Notes: generated by a model not told the origin, from the letters alone. Numbered from the stretch's first letter, positions 27,807 through 37,089 are shown. The stretch is 64,000 nucleotides of DNA from Streptomyces sp. TLI_146 (GCF_002846415.1 NZ_PJMX01000001.1:3038001-3102000); one strand, 5' to 3'. Made by a program: numbers and translations.

Positions 27807-29072
27807 TCAGCCGACTGCCGCCTTGAGGGGGACGGACGGGTCGGCGGCGCGGACCGGATCCAGCGTCGCACCTGCCTCGATGAGCTTGCGGCCCTGCGCC
27901 AGATCGCGCGGTCGGCCGACGGCCAGGAGGGCGACGAGCCGGCCCTCGCGCAGCCAGCAGACCGACCAGGCGGCGCCCGCCGGGTCGCCCCGCCACAGCA
28001 GCCGGTCGGCGCCGCGGTGGTGGCCGACGTACTGCACGAACCTGCCGAACTGCTCGGACCAGAAGTACGGCACCGGGTCGTACGGGCGCACCGCCTCGCC
28101 GACGATGTCCGCCGCCACCGTGCGCGGCCCCTGGAGGGCGTTGTCCCAGTGGTGGATGAGCAGCCGCTCCCCGTACCTTCCCGAAGGGAAGGAGGCGCAG
28201 TCCCCGACCGCGTAGACGTCCGGGAGCGAGGTGCGCAGCCGGTCGTCGGCCGTGACCGCGCCCTCCGCCCCGCGCTCGATGCCGGTGTTCGCCAGCCAGT
28301 CGGTGGTGGGCCGGGCGCCGATGCCGACGACGACCGCGTCGGCCGGAACGCGGCGGCCGTCCGCCAGGACGACGGCTCCGGGCTCGACGGACGCCACGCG
28401 CGCGTGGGTGAGCAGTTCGGCGCCGCTCTCCGCGTACCAGCCGGCCATCGGTTCGGTGACCTCGGCGGGCAGCGCGCCCGCCAGCGGGCGCTCCGCGGCC
28501 TCCACGACGGTGACCGCGCAGCCCGCCTCGCGCGCGGCCGTGGCGAACTCCGCCCCGATCCAGCCCGCCCCGACGACCACGACGCGGAGCTGGGCGCTGA
28601 GCACCGCGCGCAGCCGCCCGGCGTCGTCGAGGGTGCGCAGCAGATGGACGTCGGGCAGCTGCCCGCCACCGCCCTCGCCCGACCGCGCGTCGCGCGGACC
28701 GCCGCGGTCCATGCCGGGCAGCGTGATCGGCTCCGCGCCGGAGGCGATGACCAGCGCGTCGTAGGGGACGGGCCCGGAGGTGGTGTCGATCTCGTGCTCA
28801 CGCGCGCGTACGTCCGTGACGGTCTCGCCCAGGCGCAGGTCGACGCCGAGGCCCTCGAAGTCCACCTCGAAGGCGGAGCCCTCGGCCTTGCCGAGCAGCA
28901 CCGCCTTGGAGAGCGGGGGCCGGTCGTACGGCCGGTGGGGCTCGGCGCCGATGAGGGTGATCCGGCCGGGGAAGCCCTGTTCGCGCAGGGCCACCGCGGT
29001 CTGGACCCCGGCCATGCCCGCGCCGACGACCACGACGTGGCGCTGTTCCGAATGCGTCTGCTTTTCGCTCAC
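27807..29072 (-). CDS. FAD-dependent pyridine nucleotide-disulphide-type oxidoreductase
   Basis: 421 residues with two dinucleotide folds: FAD VVVVGAGMAGVQTAVALREQG near the N-terminus and NAD(P) VVVVGAGWIGAEFATAAREAG centrally. It also has the ATG-type VIASGAEP motif, YAVGDCASF, and a C-terminal reductase dimerisation domain. It resembles ferredoxin/rubredoxin reductases of dioxygenase systems. No cognate ferredoxin or P450 lies beside it, so the electron acceptor is unknown. The GTG 29072 has GGTGAT upstream. Divergent from the TPP riboswitch and thiO. Confidence 0.88.
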   Translation of the reverse strand: MSEKQTHSEQRHVVVVGAGMAGVQTAVALREQGFPGRITLIGAEPHRPYDRPPLSKAVLLGKAEGSAFEVDFEGLGVDLRLGETVTDVRAREHEIDTTSGPVPYDALVIASGAEPITLPGMDRGGPRDARSGEGGGGQLPDVHLLRTLDDAGRLRAVLSAQLRVVVVGAGWIGAEFATAAREAGCAVTVVEAAERPLAGALPAEVTEPMAGWYAESGAELLTHARVASVEPGAVVLADGRRVPADAVVVGIGARPTTDWLANTGIERGAEGAVTADDRLRTSLPDVYAVGDCASFPSGRYGERLLIHHWDNALQGPRTVAADIVGEAVRPYDPVPYFWSEQFGRFVQYVGHHRGADRLLWRGDPAGAAWSVCWLREGRLVALLAVGRPRDLAQGRKLIEAGATLDPVRAADPSVPLKAAVG

Positions 29073-29111
29073 CCGATCACCATAAACATCTGACAGTTCG
29101 TCAGGAAACCG

Positions 29112-29129
29112 GTCAGGCGTTAGCCTGAC
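29112..29129. promoter_or_regulatory. Perfect 7-bp inverted repeat ahead of the TPP riboswitch
   Basis: GTCAGGC-GTTA-GCCTGAC lies in the divergent intergenic region just before the riboswitch. It may be an operator, overlap the thi promoter -10 (TAGCCT, 29121-29126), or be part of the leader RNA. Confidence 0.45.
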
Positions 29130-29141
29130 GCACGTACAAGC

Positions 29142-29236
29142 ACTCGCGGGAGCCCGGACGCACCGGGCTGAGAGGGAGGCTGCAGCGGCCTCCGACCGTA
29201 CGAACCTGATCCGGGTCATGCCGGCGAAGGGAGGGG
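29142..29236 (+). ncRNA. TPP riboswitch (THI element)
   Basis: The conserved THI-box elements are readable: GGGCTGAGAGGGAGGC for the J3/P2 region at 29165-29180, and GAACCTGATCCGGGTCATGC at 29202-29221 with the GCGAAGGGAG closing strand after it. The P1 3' strand runs into GGAGGGG, the likely thiO ribosome site (29230-29236), 10 bases before its ATG. TPP binding should therefore mask translation of thiO-S-G. The exact 5' boundary is estimated. Confidence 0.95.
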
Positions 29237-29246
29237 CTGGACGCCC

Positions 29247-30443
29247 ATGCATGCATCCCGAAACGGGGCAGTTCCCCACGGGTCGGACGTACTGGTCGTG
29301 GGGGGCGGAATCATCGGCCTCGTCACGGCCTGGCGCGCGGCGCAGCGCGGTCTGCGCACCGCGCTCGCCGACCCCGCGCCCGGCGGCGGCGCCGCACAGG
29401 TCGCGGCCGGCATGCTCGCCGCCGTCACCGAGCTCCACTACGGCGAGGAGACCCTGCTCGGCCTCAACCTGGCCTCCGCCCGGCGCTACCCGGACTTCGT
29501 GGCCGAGCTGGAGCAGGCGAGCGGCGTCGGCACCGGCTACCGCGCCTGCGGCACCCTGGCGGTCGCCCTGGACGCCGACGACCGCGCCCATCTGCGCGAC
29601 CTGCACGCCCTCCAGCAGCGCTCGGGGCTCGACTCCCAGTGGCTGACCGGGCGCGAGTGCCGCCGCCTGGAACCGATGCTGGCGCCCGGGGTGCGCGGCG
29701 GGCTGCGGGTCGACGGCGACCACCAGATCGACCCGCGACGCCTCGCCAAGGCCCTTCTGACGGCGTGCGAGCGGGCCGGGGTGGTGTTCCACCGGGGCTG
29801 GGCCGAACGGCTCTCGGTGGTACGCGAGCGGGCCGCGGGGGCCGTCCTCGCCGACGGCACCGAGCTCTCCGCCGATCAGGTCGTCCTCGCGGGCGGCAGC
29901 CTCAGCGGCCGGCTCGCCGGGGTCCCGGACGAGCTGCGGCCGCCGGTGCGCCCGGTCAAGGGCCAGGTGCTGCGGCTGACCGTGCCGCCCGCGTACGCGC
30001 CGTTCCTGTCCCGGACGGTCCGCGCGGTGGTCCGCGGCAGCCACGTCTACCTGGTGCCGCGCGCCGACGGTGAGCTCGTCGTCGGCGCCACCAGCGAGGA
30101 GCTGGGCTGGGACACCACGGTCACCGCGGGCGGCGTCTACGAGCTGCTGCGCGACGCGCACGAGCTGGTGCCCGGCATCACCGAACTGGCGCTCACCGAG
30201 ACCCGCGCCGGGCTGCGCCCCGGCTCCCCCGACAACGCGCCGCTGCTCGGCCCCACCGCCCTGCCCGGCCTGCACCTGGCCACCGGCCACTACCGCAACG
30301 GGGTGCTGCTCACCCCCGTCACCGGCGACGCGCTGGCGCACGCGCTGGCCACCGGCGAACTGCCCGCCGAGGCACGCCCCTTCACCCCCCGCCGCTTCAC
30401 CTCCGCCCCGGTGGAGTCCGTACCGCAGGAGCTGACCGCATGA
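29247..30443 (+). CDS. thiO: Glycine oxidase ThiO
   Basis: FAD enzyme that makes iminoglycine for thiazole synthesis. It has 398 residues with an N-terminal VLVVGGGIIGLVTAWRAAQRG FAD fold, DAO-family segments (VDGDHQIDPRRLAKALLTAC; VKGQVLRL), and the C-terminal LHLATGHYRNGVLLTPVTG. First gene under the TPP riboswitch, followed by thiS with a 4-base overlap, which fixes its function as ThiO rather than another amino-acid oxidase. ATG start at 29247 with ribosome site GGAGGGG. Confidence 0.95.
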   Translation: MHASRNGAVPHGSDVLVVGGGIIGLVTAWRAAQRGLRTALADPAPGGGAAQVAAGMLAAVTELHYGEETLLGLNLASARRYPDFVAELEQASGVGTGYRACGTLAVALDADDRAHLRDLHALQQRSGLDSQWLTGRECRRLEPMLAPGVRGGLRVDGDHQIDPRRLAKALLTACERAGVVFHRGWAERLSVVRERAAGAVLADGTELSADQVVLAGGSLSGRLAGVPDELRPPVRPVKGQVLRLTVPPAYAPFLSRTVRAVVRGSHVYLVPRADGELVVGATSEELGWDTTVTAGGVYELLRDAHELVPGITELALTETRAGLRPGSPDNAPLLGPTALPGLHLATGHYRNGVLLTPVTGDALAHALATGELPAEARPFTPRRFTSAPVESVPQELTA

Positions 30444-30655
30444 CCGTCTCCTCGACGACCGTCTCCGTCAACGGCGAGGTGCGCGACCTCGCCGCGGGCA
30501 CCACGCTCGACGTCCTCGTCGCCACCCTGACCCCGGCGCCCTCGGGCGTCGCCGCCGCCGTCAACGAGACGGTCGTACCGCGCGGCGAATGGCCGCGCAC
30601 CACGCTCGGCGACGGCGACCGCGTCGAGGTCCTGACCGCCGTCCAGGGAGGCTAA
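30440..30655 (+). CDS. thiS: Sulphur carrier protein ThiS
   Basis: 71-residue ubiquitin-like sulphur carrier for thiazole formation. It ends in the required Gly-Gly (VLTAVQGG) that is thiocarboxylated. The N-terminal VSVNGEVRDLAAGTTLDVLVA and the 'AAAVNETVVPRGEW' loop are typical. ATG overlaps the thiO stop; thiG follows after 3 bases. Confidence 0.95.
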   Translation: MTVSSTTVSVNGEVRDLAAGTTLDVLVATLTPAPSGVAAAVNETVVPRGEWPRTTLGDGDRVEVLTAVQGG

Positions 30656-31453
<798 letters not shown>

Positions 31454-31490
31454 ACGCGGGGCGGCTCCGCCGGGGAGACGGGGCCGTACG

Positions 31491-31692
31491 TCGTCTGCGG
31501 GCCGGTGGCGGGCTGGTCGCGCAGTTCCCCGCGCCCCTTGGGTAGTCGGCCGCAGCCGGAGAACCCAGCTCGGCCACCTGGCTTTGAGGGGCGCGGGGAA
31601 CTGCGCGAGCAACCCGCCACCGGGCCGCAGACAAAGACGGGGCCTGAAAGGGGCGCGGGGAACTGCGCGACCAGCTGCCCACCGGGCCGCGG
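31491..31692. repeat. Dispersed palindromic element, locus A (three arms)
   Basis: Contains the 20-base core GCGCAGTTCCCCGCGCCCCT at 31519-31538 and its reverse complement at 31587-31606 and 31649-31668. Outer sequences also pair (GTCTGCGGG... with ...CCGCAGAC), making a roughly 150-bp imperfect inverted repeat plus an extra right arm. The inner segment (about 31543-31579) matches, inverted, the inner segment of locus D. It lies between thiG and the Ser/Thr kinase gene. Confidence 0.9.
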
Positions 31693-31736
31693 CAAGGACA
31701 CCGCAAGGGGCCCGTCGCGTCACAGCTCCGCTTCAG

Positions 31737-31764
31737 TCCCGCCCCGGGATCCCCCGGGGCGGGA
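31737..31764 (+). terminator. Terminator-like hairpin before the kinase gene
   Basis: Perfect 12-bp stem TCCCGCCCCGGG/CCCGGGGCGGGA with an ATCC loop. It lies downstream of the thi operon and repeat A and only 34 bases before the kinase start. Confidence 0.75.
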
Positions 31765-31797
31765 GGGGTGTCCTTGGGCGCTCGTAGACTCTGCTCC

Positions 31798-33771
31798 GTG
31801 GATACGACCCTTCAGGACCCCCTCGTCGGGCAGGTGCTCGACGGCCGCTACCGCGTCGAGGCGCGCATCGCCGTCGGCGGTATGGCCACGGTCTACCGGG
31901 CCGTCGACACCCGGCTCGACCGGGTGCTCGCCCTCAAGGTGATGCACCCGGCGCTCGCCGCCGACGGCTCGTTCGTGGAGCGGTTCATCCGCGAGGCCAA
32001 GTCCGTCGCCCGGCTCGCCCACCCGAACGTGGTCGGCGTCTTCGACCAGGGCACCGACGGCGGATACGTCTACCTGGCGATGGAGTACGTGGCGGGCTGC
32101 ACCCTGCGCGACGTGCTGCGCGAGCGCGGCGCCCTCCAGCCCCGCGCCGCCCTGGACATCCTGGAGCCGGTGCTCGCCGCCCTCGGCGCCGCGCACCGCG
32201 CCGGTTTCGTCCACCGGGACATGAAGCCGGAGAACGTCCTGATAGGGGACGACGGCCGGGTCAAGGTCGCCGACTTCGGCCTGGTCCGGGCGGTGGACGC
32301 GGTCACCAGCACCACCGGCAGCGTCCTCGGCACCGTCTCGTACCTCGCCCCCGAGCAGATCGAGCAGGGCACCGCCGACACCCGCGCGGACGTCTACGCG
32401 TGCGGTGTCGTGCTGTACGAGATGCTCACCGGTGCCAAGCCGCACTCCGGGGAGAACGCCGCCCAGATCCTCTACGCCCACCTCCACGAGGGCGTGCCCG
32501 CGCCGTCCGCCGCCGTGCCCGGCCTCGCCGTCGAGCTGGACGAGCTGGTGGCGTCGGCCACCGCCCGCAATCCCGACGTGCGGCCGTACGACGCGGTGGG
32601 CCTGCTCGCGCAGGCCCGCGAGGCCCGTGCCGCGCTCGACGACGCGCAGCTGGACGCGGTGCCCCCGCAAGCCGTGCCCGCGGCCGGGACCTCCAGCTCG
32701 GAGGACCGTACGAGCGTCATACCGCGCGCGGTGGCGACCCCGCCCCGGGGCAGCGCCCCCACGGCGGCCGCCCCGCTCCCGGCCGAGCAGGACGCCGTCA
32801 ACCGCACCAGCCGCTTGACCATGCCGCCGCCCGGGCCCGCCCCGGCACGCGCGCGCGGCGGACGGACCCGCCTCGTCCTGAACGGGCGGCGCGGCCTGAT
32901 CGCGGCCCTCGCCGCCGTCCTGCTGGTCCTGGGGGTCGGCGCCGGGGTCTGGTACATCAACTCCGGCCAGTTCACGCACGTCCCGGCCGTCATCGGGCAG
33001 AGCGAGAGCGCCGCCAAGAAGCGGCTGGAGGACGCGGGCCTCTCGGTGAAGAAGGTCGACCGCCGCTACAGCGACACGGTCAAGCGCGGCACGGTGATCC
33101 AGACGGACCCGGAGACAGGCGCGCGCGTGCGCGGCAACGCCTCGGTGACCGTCGTGGTCTCGCGCGGCCCCGAGATGGTCAAGGTCCCCGACGTCACCGG
33201 CAAGCCGCTGGACGATGCCAAGAAGGCGCTGGCCGACGCGGGTCTGACGCCGGGCGCGGTCACCGAGACGTTCAACGAGGACGTCGAGCAGGGCTCGGTC
33301 GTCAGCACCGACCCGGCCGCGGGCGCCCCGCGCCGCGCGGACACCGCGGTCGCCCTCGTCGTCAGCAAGGGCGCCCCGGTCGAGGTCCCCGGCGTCGTCG
33401 GGGACTCGGTGGAGGACGCCACCTCCTCCCTGAAGGACGCGGGCCTTGAGGTCCGGATCGCGCCCGAGCAGGTCAACTCGCCGCAGGAGGCGGGCAGCGT
33501 CGCCGCCCAGTCCGCGGCCGAGGGCGCCCGCCTCGCCAAGGGCGACACGGTCACGCTCACCGTCTCCAAGGGCCCCCGGATGATCACCGTGCCCAAGGTG
33601 ACCGGCGAGAAGTCCGACGACGCCAAGAAGGACCTGGAGAAGGCCGGTTTCAAGGTCAAGGTCGACCACGGCTTCCCGTTCCTGAGCGACGAGATCGCCA
33701 GCCAGTCCGTCGAGGCCGGCTCGCAGGCGCCGGAAGGCTCCACCATCACCATCAAGACCAAGGGACTCTGA
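31798..33771 (+). CDS. PASTA-domain Ser/Thr protein kinase (PknB/Stk type)
   Basis: 657 residues. The N-terminal kinase domain has IAVGGMATV, Lys47, HRDMKPEN at 139-146 (catalytic Asp141), DFG 159-161 and APE 184-186. A Pro/Ala-rich juxtamembrane linker leads to one transmembrane helix at about 366-385 and four PASTA repeats (VPAVIG, VPDVTG, VPGVVG, VPKVTG) that sense muropeptides or lipid II outside. GTG 31798 is preceded by CTCGTAGACTCTGCTCC. A TAGACT -10 box (31785-31790) placed 7 bases before the GTG suggests a leaderless transcript. Confidence 0.94.
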   Translation: MDTTLQDPLVGQVLDGRYRVEARIAVGGMATVYRAVDTRLDRVLALKVMHPALAADGSFVERFIREAKSVARLAHPNVVGVFDQGTDGGYVYLAMEYVAGCTLRDVLRERGALQPRAALDILEPVLAALGAAHRAGFVHRDMKPENVLIGDDGRVKVADFGLVRAVDAVTSTTGSVLGTVSYLAPEQIEQGTADTRADVYACGVVLYEMLTGAKPHSGENAAQILYAHLHEGVPAPSAAVPGLAVELDELVASATARNPDVRPYDAVGLLAQAREARAALDDAQLDAVPPQAVPAAGTSSSEDRTSVIPRAVATPPRGSAPTAAAPLPAEQDAVNRTSRLTMPPPGPAPARARGGRTRLVLNGRRGLIAALAAVLLVLGVGAGVWYINSGQFTHVPAVIGQSESAAKKRLEDAGLSVKKVDRRYSDTVKRGTVIQTDPETGARVRGNASVTVVVSRGPEMVKVPDVTGKPLDDAKKALADAGLTPGAVTETFNEDVEQGSVVSTDPAAGAPRRADTAVALVVSKGAPVEVPGVVGDSVEDATSSLKDAGLEVRIAPEQVNSPQEAGSVAAQSAAEGARLAKGDTVTLTVSKGPRMITVPKVTGEKSDDAKKDLEKAGFKVKVDHGFPFLSDEIASQSVEAGSQAPEGSTITIKTKGL

Positions 33772-33779
33772 ACCACCCC

Positions 33780-34631
33780 ATGCGCAACCCCATCGGCGGC
33801 CACGTCCCCGTGGCCGGCGGCCTCGCCACGACCGGCCTCGCCTACGCGCGCGAACTCGGCGCCGAGACCGTCCAGGTCTTCGTCGCCAACCCGCGCGGCT
33901 GGGCCACCCCCACCGGCAACCCGGCCCAGGACGAGAAGTTCCGCGCCGAGTGCGCCGCCGAGGGCATCTCGGCGTACGTCCACGCCCCGTATCTGATCAA
34001 CTTCGGCTCGCACACCGAGGCGACCGCCGAGAGGTCGGTGGAGTCGATGCGGCACTCGCTGCGCCGGGGCCGCGAGATCGGCGCGCTCGGCGTGGTCGTG
34101 CACACCGGCTCCGCGACCGGCGGCCGGCCGCGCGCCGAGGCGCTGGCGCAGGTACGGGAGCGGCTGCTGCCGCTGCTCGACGAGCTGACCCACGACGACG
34201 ACCCGTTCCTGCTCCTGGAGTCGACGGCCGGGCAGGGCGCCTCGCTGTGCTCGCGGACCTGGGACTTCGGCCCGTACTTCGAGGCACTGGACGCCCACCC
34301 CAAGCTCGGCGTCTGCCTGGACACCTGCCACATCCACGCGGCCGGGCACGACCTGGCCGGGCCCGGCGGGGCGGCGCAGACCCTGGACCTGCTGGTGGAG
34401 ACCGTCGGCGAGGGGCGCCTCAAGCTGATCCACGCCAACGACTCCAAGGAGGGCGTGGACTCGCACCTGGACCGGCACGTGAACATCGGCGCGGGCCACA
34501 TAGGCGCGGAGCCGTTCCGCGAGCTGCTCGCACACCCGGCGACCGAGGGCGTACCGCTGGTCATCGAGACGCCCGGCGGGAAGGAGGGGCAGGCGGCGGA
34601 CGTCGCGCTGCTGAAGTCCCTGCGGCTCTGA
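33780..34631 (+). CDS. nfo: Deoxyribonuclease IV (AP endonuclease, Nfo family)
   Basis: 283-residue TIM-barrel AP endonuclease of base excision repair. It has the EndoIV features GGHVPVAGG..., VHAPYLINFGS, VVVHTGSATGG, LLLESTAGQG, GVCLDTCHIHAAGHDL, IHANDSKEGVDSHLDRHVNIGAGHIG, and IETPGG, which carry the metal-binding His, Glu and Asp residues of the trinuclear zinc site. Starts 8 bases after the kinase stop, so the two may be cotranscribed. The ATG has no strong ribosome site. Confidence 0.94.
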   Translation: MRNPIGGHVPVAGGLATTGLAYARELGAETVQVFVANPRGWATPTGNPAQDEKFRAECAAEGISAYVHAPYLINFGSHTEATAERSVESMRHSLRRGREIGALGVVVHTGSATGGRPRAEALAQVRERLLPLLDELTHDDDPFLLLESTAGQGASLCSRTWDFGPYFEALDAHPKLGVCLDTCHIHAAGHDLAGPGGAAQTLDLLVETVGEGRLKLIHANDSKEGVDSHLDRHVNIGAGHIGAEPFRELLAHPATEGVPLVIETPGGKEGQAADVALLKSLRL

Positions 34632-34647
34632 TCACCCCTCTTGAGGA

Positions 34648-34666
34648 ATACCCCTGGGGGGTATAC
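34648..34666. promoter_or_regulatory. CsoR-like copper operator overlapping a promoter
   Basis: The dyad TACCCC-TGG-GGGGTA (within ATACCCCTGGGGGGTATAC) has the form of Cu(I)-responsive CsoR boxes. It lies between TTGAGG (34641-34646) and TATACC (34662-34667), which read as -35 and -10, so a repressor here would block transcription. It precedes the His-rich DUF4396 gene by 46 bases. Confidence 0.75.
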
Positions 34667-34712
34667 CGTTCTTGTCATCGACAGGAACGGTCATCCGGCG
34701 TTGGGGGAAGTC

Positions 34713-35375
34713 ATGCAGCACGAGGCGCACACGCACACCGAGCACGAGCACCACGAGCACGGTGGACACCACGAGCACGTTGGGCACGAGGGGCACAGCG
34801 GGCACGAAGGCCATGGCGGACACGAGGGCCACGAAGGGCACACCGGTGGGCACGCGCACCACGGTGACGCCCACGCCCACCACGGTCACGGTGACGCCCA
34901 CGCCCACTCCCACGCCCACCACGGTCACGGCGGCGGCAAGGTCAGCTGGTCCATGGCCGCCCAGGCCACCCTGCACTGCCTCACCGGGTGCGCCATCGGC
35001 GAGGTCCTCGGGATGATCGTGGGAACCGCGCTCGGCTGGGGCAACATGCCGACGATGGTGCTGGCCATCGTCCTGGCCTTCTTCTTCGGCTACTCGCTCA
35101 CCCTGCGCGGCATCACCAAGGCCGGCGTCGACTTCCGTACCGCCTTCAAGGTGGCGCTGGCCGCCGACACCCTCTCGATCGCCGTCATGGAGCTGATCGA
35201 CAACGGGGTGATCGCGCTCTGGCCGGCGGCCATGGACGCCACGCTCTCGGACGCGCTGTTCTGGGGCTCGCTGGTGGTCTCGCTGGCCCTGGCCTTCGTG
35301 ATCACGACACCGGTCAACAAGTGGATGATCGGGCGCGGCAAGGGCCACGCGGTGGTCCACCAGTACCACCACTGA
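34713..35375 (+). CDS. DUF4396 membrane protein with His-rich N-terminus (copper-linked)
   Basis: 220 residues. The first 75 are about one-third His in HEHHEHGG/HEGH/HHGDAHAHHGHGD-type repeats, a probable metal-binding domain. The DUF4396 domain follows: VSWSMAAQATLHCLTGCAIGEVLGMIVGTALGW, then about five helices with a conserved 'HCLTGC' pair of Cys. A CsoR-like operator in front suggests copper induction. It may export or buffer copper, but the activity is unknown. The ATG 34713 (GGGGGAAG upstream) is preferred over an in-frame 34641 start that would be inside the promoter. Confidence 0.88.
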   Translation: MQHEAHTHTEHEHHEHGGHHEHVGHEGHSGHEGHGGHEGHEGHTGGHAHHGDAHAHHGHGDAHAHSHAHHGHGGGKVSWSMAAQATLHCLTGCAIGEVLGMIVGTALGWGNMPTMVLAIVLAFFFGYSLTLRGITKAGVDFRTAFKVALAADTLSIAVMELIDNGVIALWPAAMDATLSDALFWGSLVVSLALAFVITTPVNKWMIGRGKGHAVVHQYHH

Positions 35376-35397
35376 CGCCCCCGAAGGGCGCCAGGAC

Positions 35398-36030
35398 TCA
35401 GAGCTCGGGGCCGTCCCCGGGCTCTTCCTGGTACGAGTAGCGCTGCTCGCGCCAGGGGTCGCCGATGTTGTGGTAGCCCCGCTCCTCCCAGAATCCCCGC
35501 CGGTCCGCCGTCATGTACTCGATGCCGCGGACCCACTTGGGGCCCTTCCAGGCGTACAGATGCGGGACCACGAGCCGTACCGGGAAACCGTGCTCGGCGG
35601 TGAGGAGCTCACCGCCCTTGTGGGTGGCGAAGACCGTGCGGTCGGAGAGGAAGTCGGCCAGCCGCAGGTTGGAGCTGAAGCCGTATTCGGCCCAGACCAT
35701 CACATGCGTGACGTCCGGGGCGGGCGGCGCGAGCTCGGCGACCGTACGCGCGAGGACTCCGCCCCATTCGGCCCCCAGCATCGAGAACTTCGTGACACAG
35801 TGAAGATCCGCGACGACGGTGGCGAAGGGCAGGGCCGTGAACTCCTCGTGGTTCCAGCAGTGCTTGTCGCCGTCGGCGGTCGCCCCGAAGACACGGAACT
35901 CCCACCGCTCGGGCTTGAACCTGGGGACCGGGCCGTAGTGGGTGACCGGCCAGCCGCGCTGGAGCCGCTGCCCCGGGGGAAGCTCCGACTGCGCTGCTTC
36001 CCGTTGTTCCGGGCGTTCCGGCTGACCCAT
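35398..36030 (-). CDS. Molybdopterin-dependent oxidoreductase (sulphite-oxidase fold)
   Basis: 210 residues, the short form of the sulphite-oxidase/MsrP superfamily. It has VTHYGPVPRFKPERWEFRVFG near the N-terminus, Cys78 in VADLHCVTKFSMLGAEWGGV as the expected molybdenum ligand, and VWAEYGFSSNLRLADFL and RLVVPHLYAWKGPKWVRGIEY as Moco-binding segments. No signal peptide is visible, so it is probably cytoplasmic, and no haem domain is present. The physiological substrate is unknown. Convergent with the DUF4396 gene after a 22-base gap. Confidence 0.88.
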   Translation of the reverse strand: MGQPERPEQREAAQSELPPGQRLQRGWPVTHYGPVPRFKPERWEFRVFGATADGDKHCWNHEEFTALPFATVVADLHCVTKFSMLGAEWGGVLARTVAELAPPAPDVTHVMVWAEYGFSSNLRLADFLSDRTVFATHKGGELLTAEHGFPVRLVVPHLYAWKGPKWVRGIEYMTADRRGFWEERGYHNIGDPWREQRYSYQEEPGDGPEL

Positions 36031-36184
36031 GACTCCATGGTGACAGACGGCGAGGGGTGGTCATGACCAGCAGCGCCCCGATTCGGGCAACTCCTACTAA
36101 GCGTGCACTTACTGGACGCTCCCCGCACGCGATGCGAGGATGCGCGCGAATCTGCCCCTCACCCGTGTGGAAGGAGCCTCTGCG

Positions 36185-36664
36185 ATGCAGGGCGACCCCG
36201 AGGTCATCGAGTTCCTGAACGAGCAGCTGACCGCCGAGCTGACCGCGATCAACCAGTACTTCCTGCACGCGAAGATGCAGGAGAATTTCGGCTGGACGAA
36301 GCTCGCCAAGTACACGCGTCACGAGTCGTTCGACGAGATGAAGCACGCGGAGGTGCTGACCGACCGGATCCTGTTCCTGGACGGGCTGCCGAACTACCAG
36401 CGGCTCTTCCACGTACGGGTCGGGCAGACGGTCACCGAGATGTTCGAGGCGGACCGGCAGGTGGAGGTCGAGGCGATCGACCGGCTCAAGCGCGGCATCG
36501 AGGTCATGCGGGCCAAGGGCGACATCACCTCGGCGAACATCTTCGAGTCGATCCTGGCCGACGAGGAGCACCACATCGACTACCTCGACACCCAGCTGGA
36601 GCTGGTCGAGAAGCTCGGTGAGGCGCTCTACATCGCGCAGCTCATCGAGCAGCCGGAGGGATAG
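36185..36664 (+). CDS. bfr: Bacterioferritin
   Basis: 159-residue ferritin-like four-helix protein that stores iron. All ferroxidase ligands are at canonical positions: E18, E51, H54, E94, E127, H130; Met52 is the haem axial ligand that marks bacterioferritin. The ATG 36185 has AAGGAG upstream; a longer frame from 36140 lacks motifs. It converges with bfd, its iron-release partner. Confidence 0.97.
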   Translation: MQGDPEVIEFLNEQLTAELTAINQYFLHAKMQENFGWTKLAKYTRHESFDEMKHAEVLTDRILFLDGLPNYQRLFHVRVGQTVTEMFEADRQVEVEAIDRLKRGIEVMRAKGDITSANIFESILADEEHHIDYLDTQLELVEKLGEALYIAQLIEQPEG

Positions 36665-36694
36665 AGCCGGTCCGGGCGCCGGGGCCTCGCGGGC

Positions 36695-36934
36695 CTAGGC
36701 CGCTTCCGCCAGCTCCTGGTCGGCCGCGAGCACCGCGCTGACCTCGCCCTTTTCGAGCAGTTCCCGGCGGGGGCAGGCGCCGCGTCCGAGCAGGCCCTGG
36801 ATGGTGCGCACACAGGAGCCGCAGTCCGTGCCCGCCTTGGTGGCCGAGGCGATCTGGCGGGGGGTGCAGGCACCGGCGGCCGCGTGCTGCTCGACCTGCT
36901 TGTCGGTGATGCCGAAGCAAGAGCAGACGTACAC
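36695..36934 (-). CDS. bfd: Bacterioferritin-associated ferredoxin Bfd
   Basis: 79-residue [2Fe-2S] protein that reduces Bfr-bound Fe3+ for release. Cluster ligands C4, C6, C38 and C41 give the Cys-x-Cys...Cys-x2-Cys pattern (VYVCSCFGITD; TDCGSC). Start chosen at GTG 36934 because a perfect GGAGGTGA site lies 5 bases before it and the sequence then begins as in other Bfd proteins. The longer frames from GTG 36943 and ATG 36973 would put that site inside the gene. Iron box in front (36980). Confidence 0.93.
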   Translation of the reverse strand: MYVCSCFGITDKQVEQHAAAGACTPRQIASATKAGTDCGSCVRTIQGLLGRGACPRRELLEKGEVSAVLAADQELAEAA

Positions 36935-36979
36935 GCGGTTCACCTCCCTGACAGGAACGGTCTGGCAAGCCATCCCCTA

Positions 36980-36998
36980 TTCGGTGAGGCTTACCTAA
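36980..36998. promoter_or_regulatory. Iron box (DmdR/IdeR operator) before bfd
   Basis: Read on the minus strand, TTAGGTAAGCCTCACCGAA matches the DmdR1/IdeR consensus TTAGGTTAGSCTAACCTAA at about 15 of 19 positions. It lies 46 bases before the bfd start, where Fe-loaded repressor would block transcription. Confidence 0.8.
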
Positions 36999-37089
36999 CC
37001 GTACCCAAAGTCGCGGTGGACGAAAAGCCCCGGATACGCCCGTGGGGCGCGGATCACAGATCCACGCCCCACGTCTCGTAGGAAGCTAC

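Noticed and set aside
31491..31692. Repeat A as a CRISPR array
   Set aside because: Arms alternate in orientation and spacing is not regular; no cas genes.
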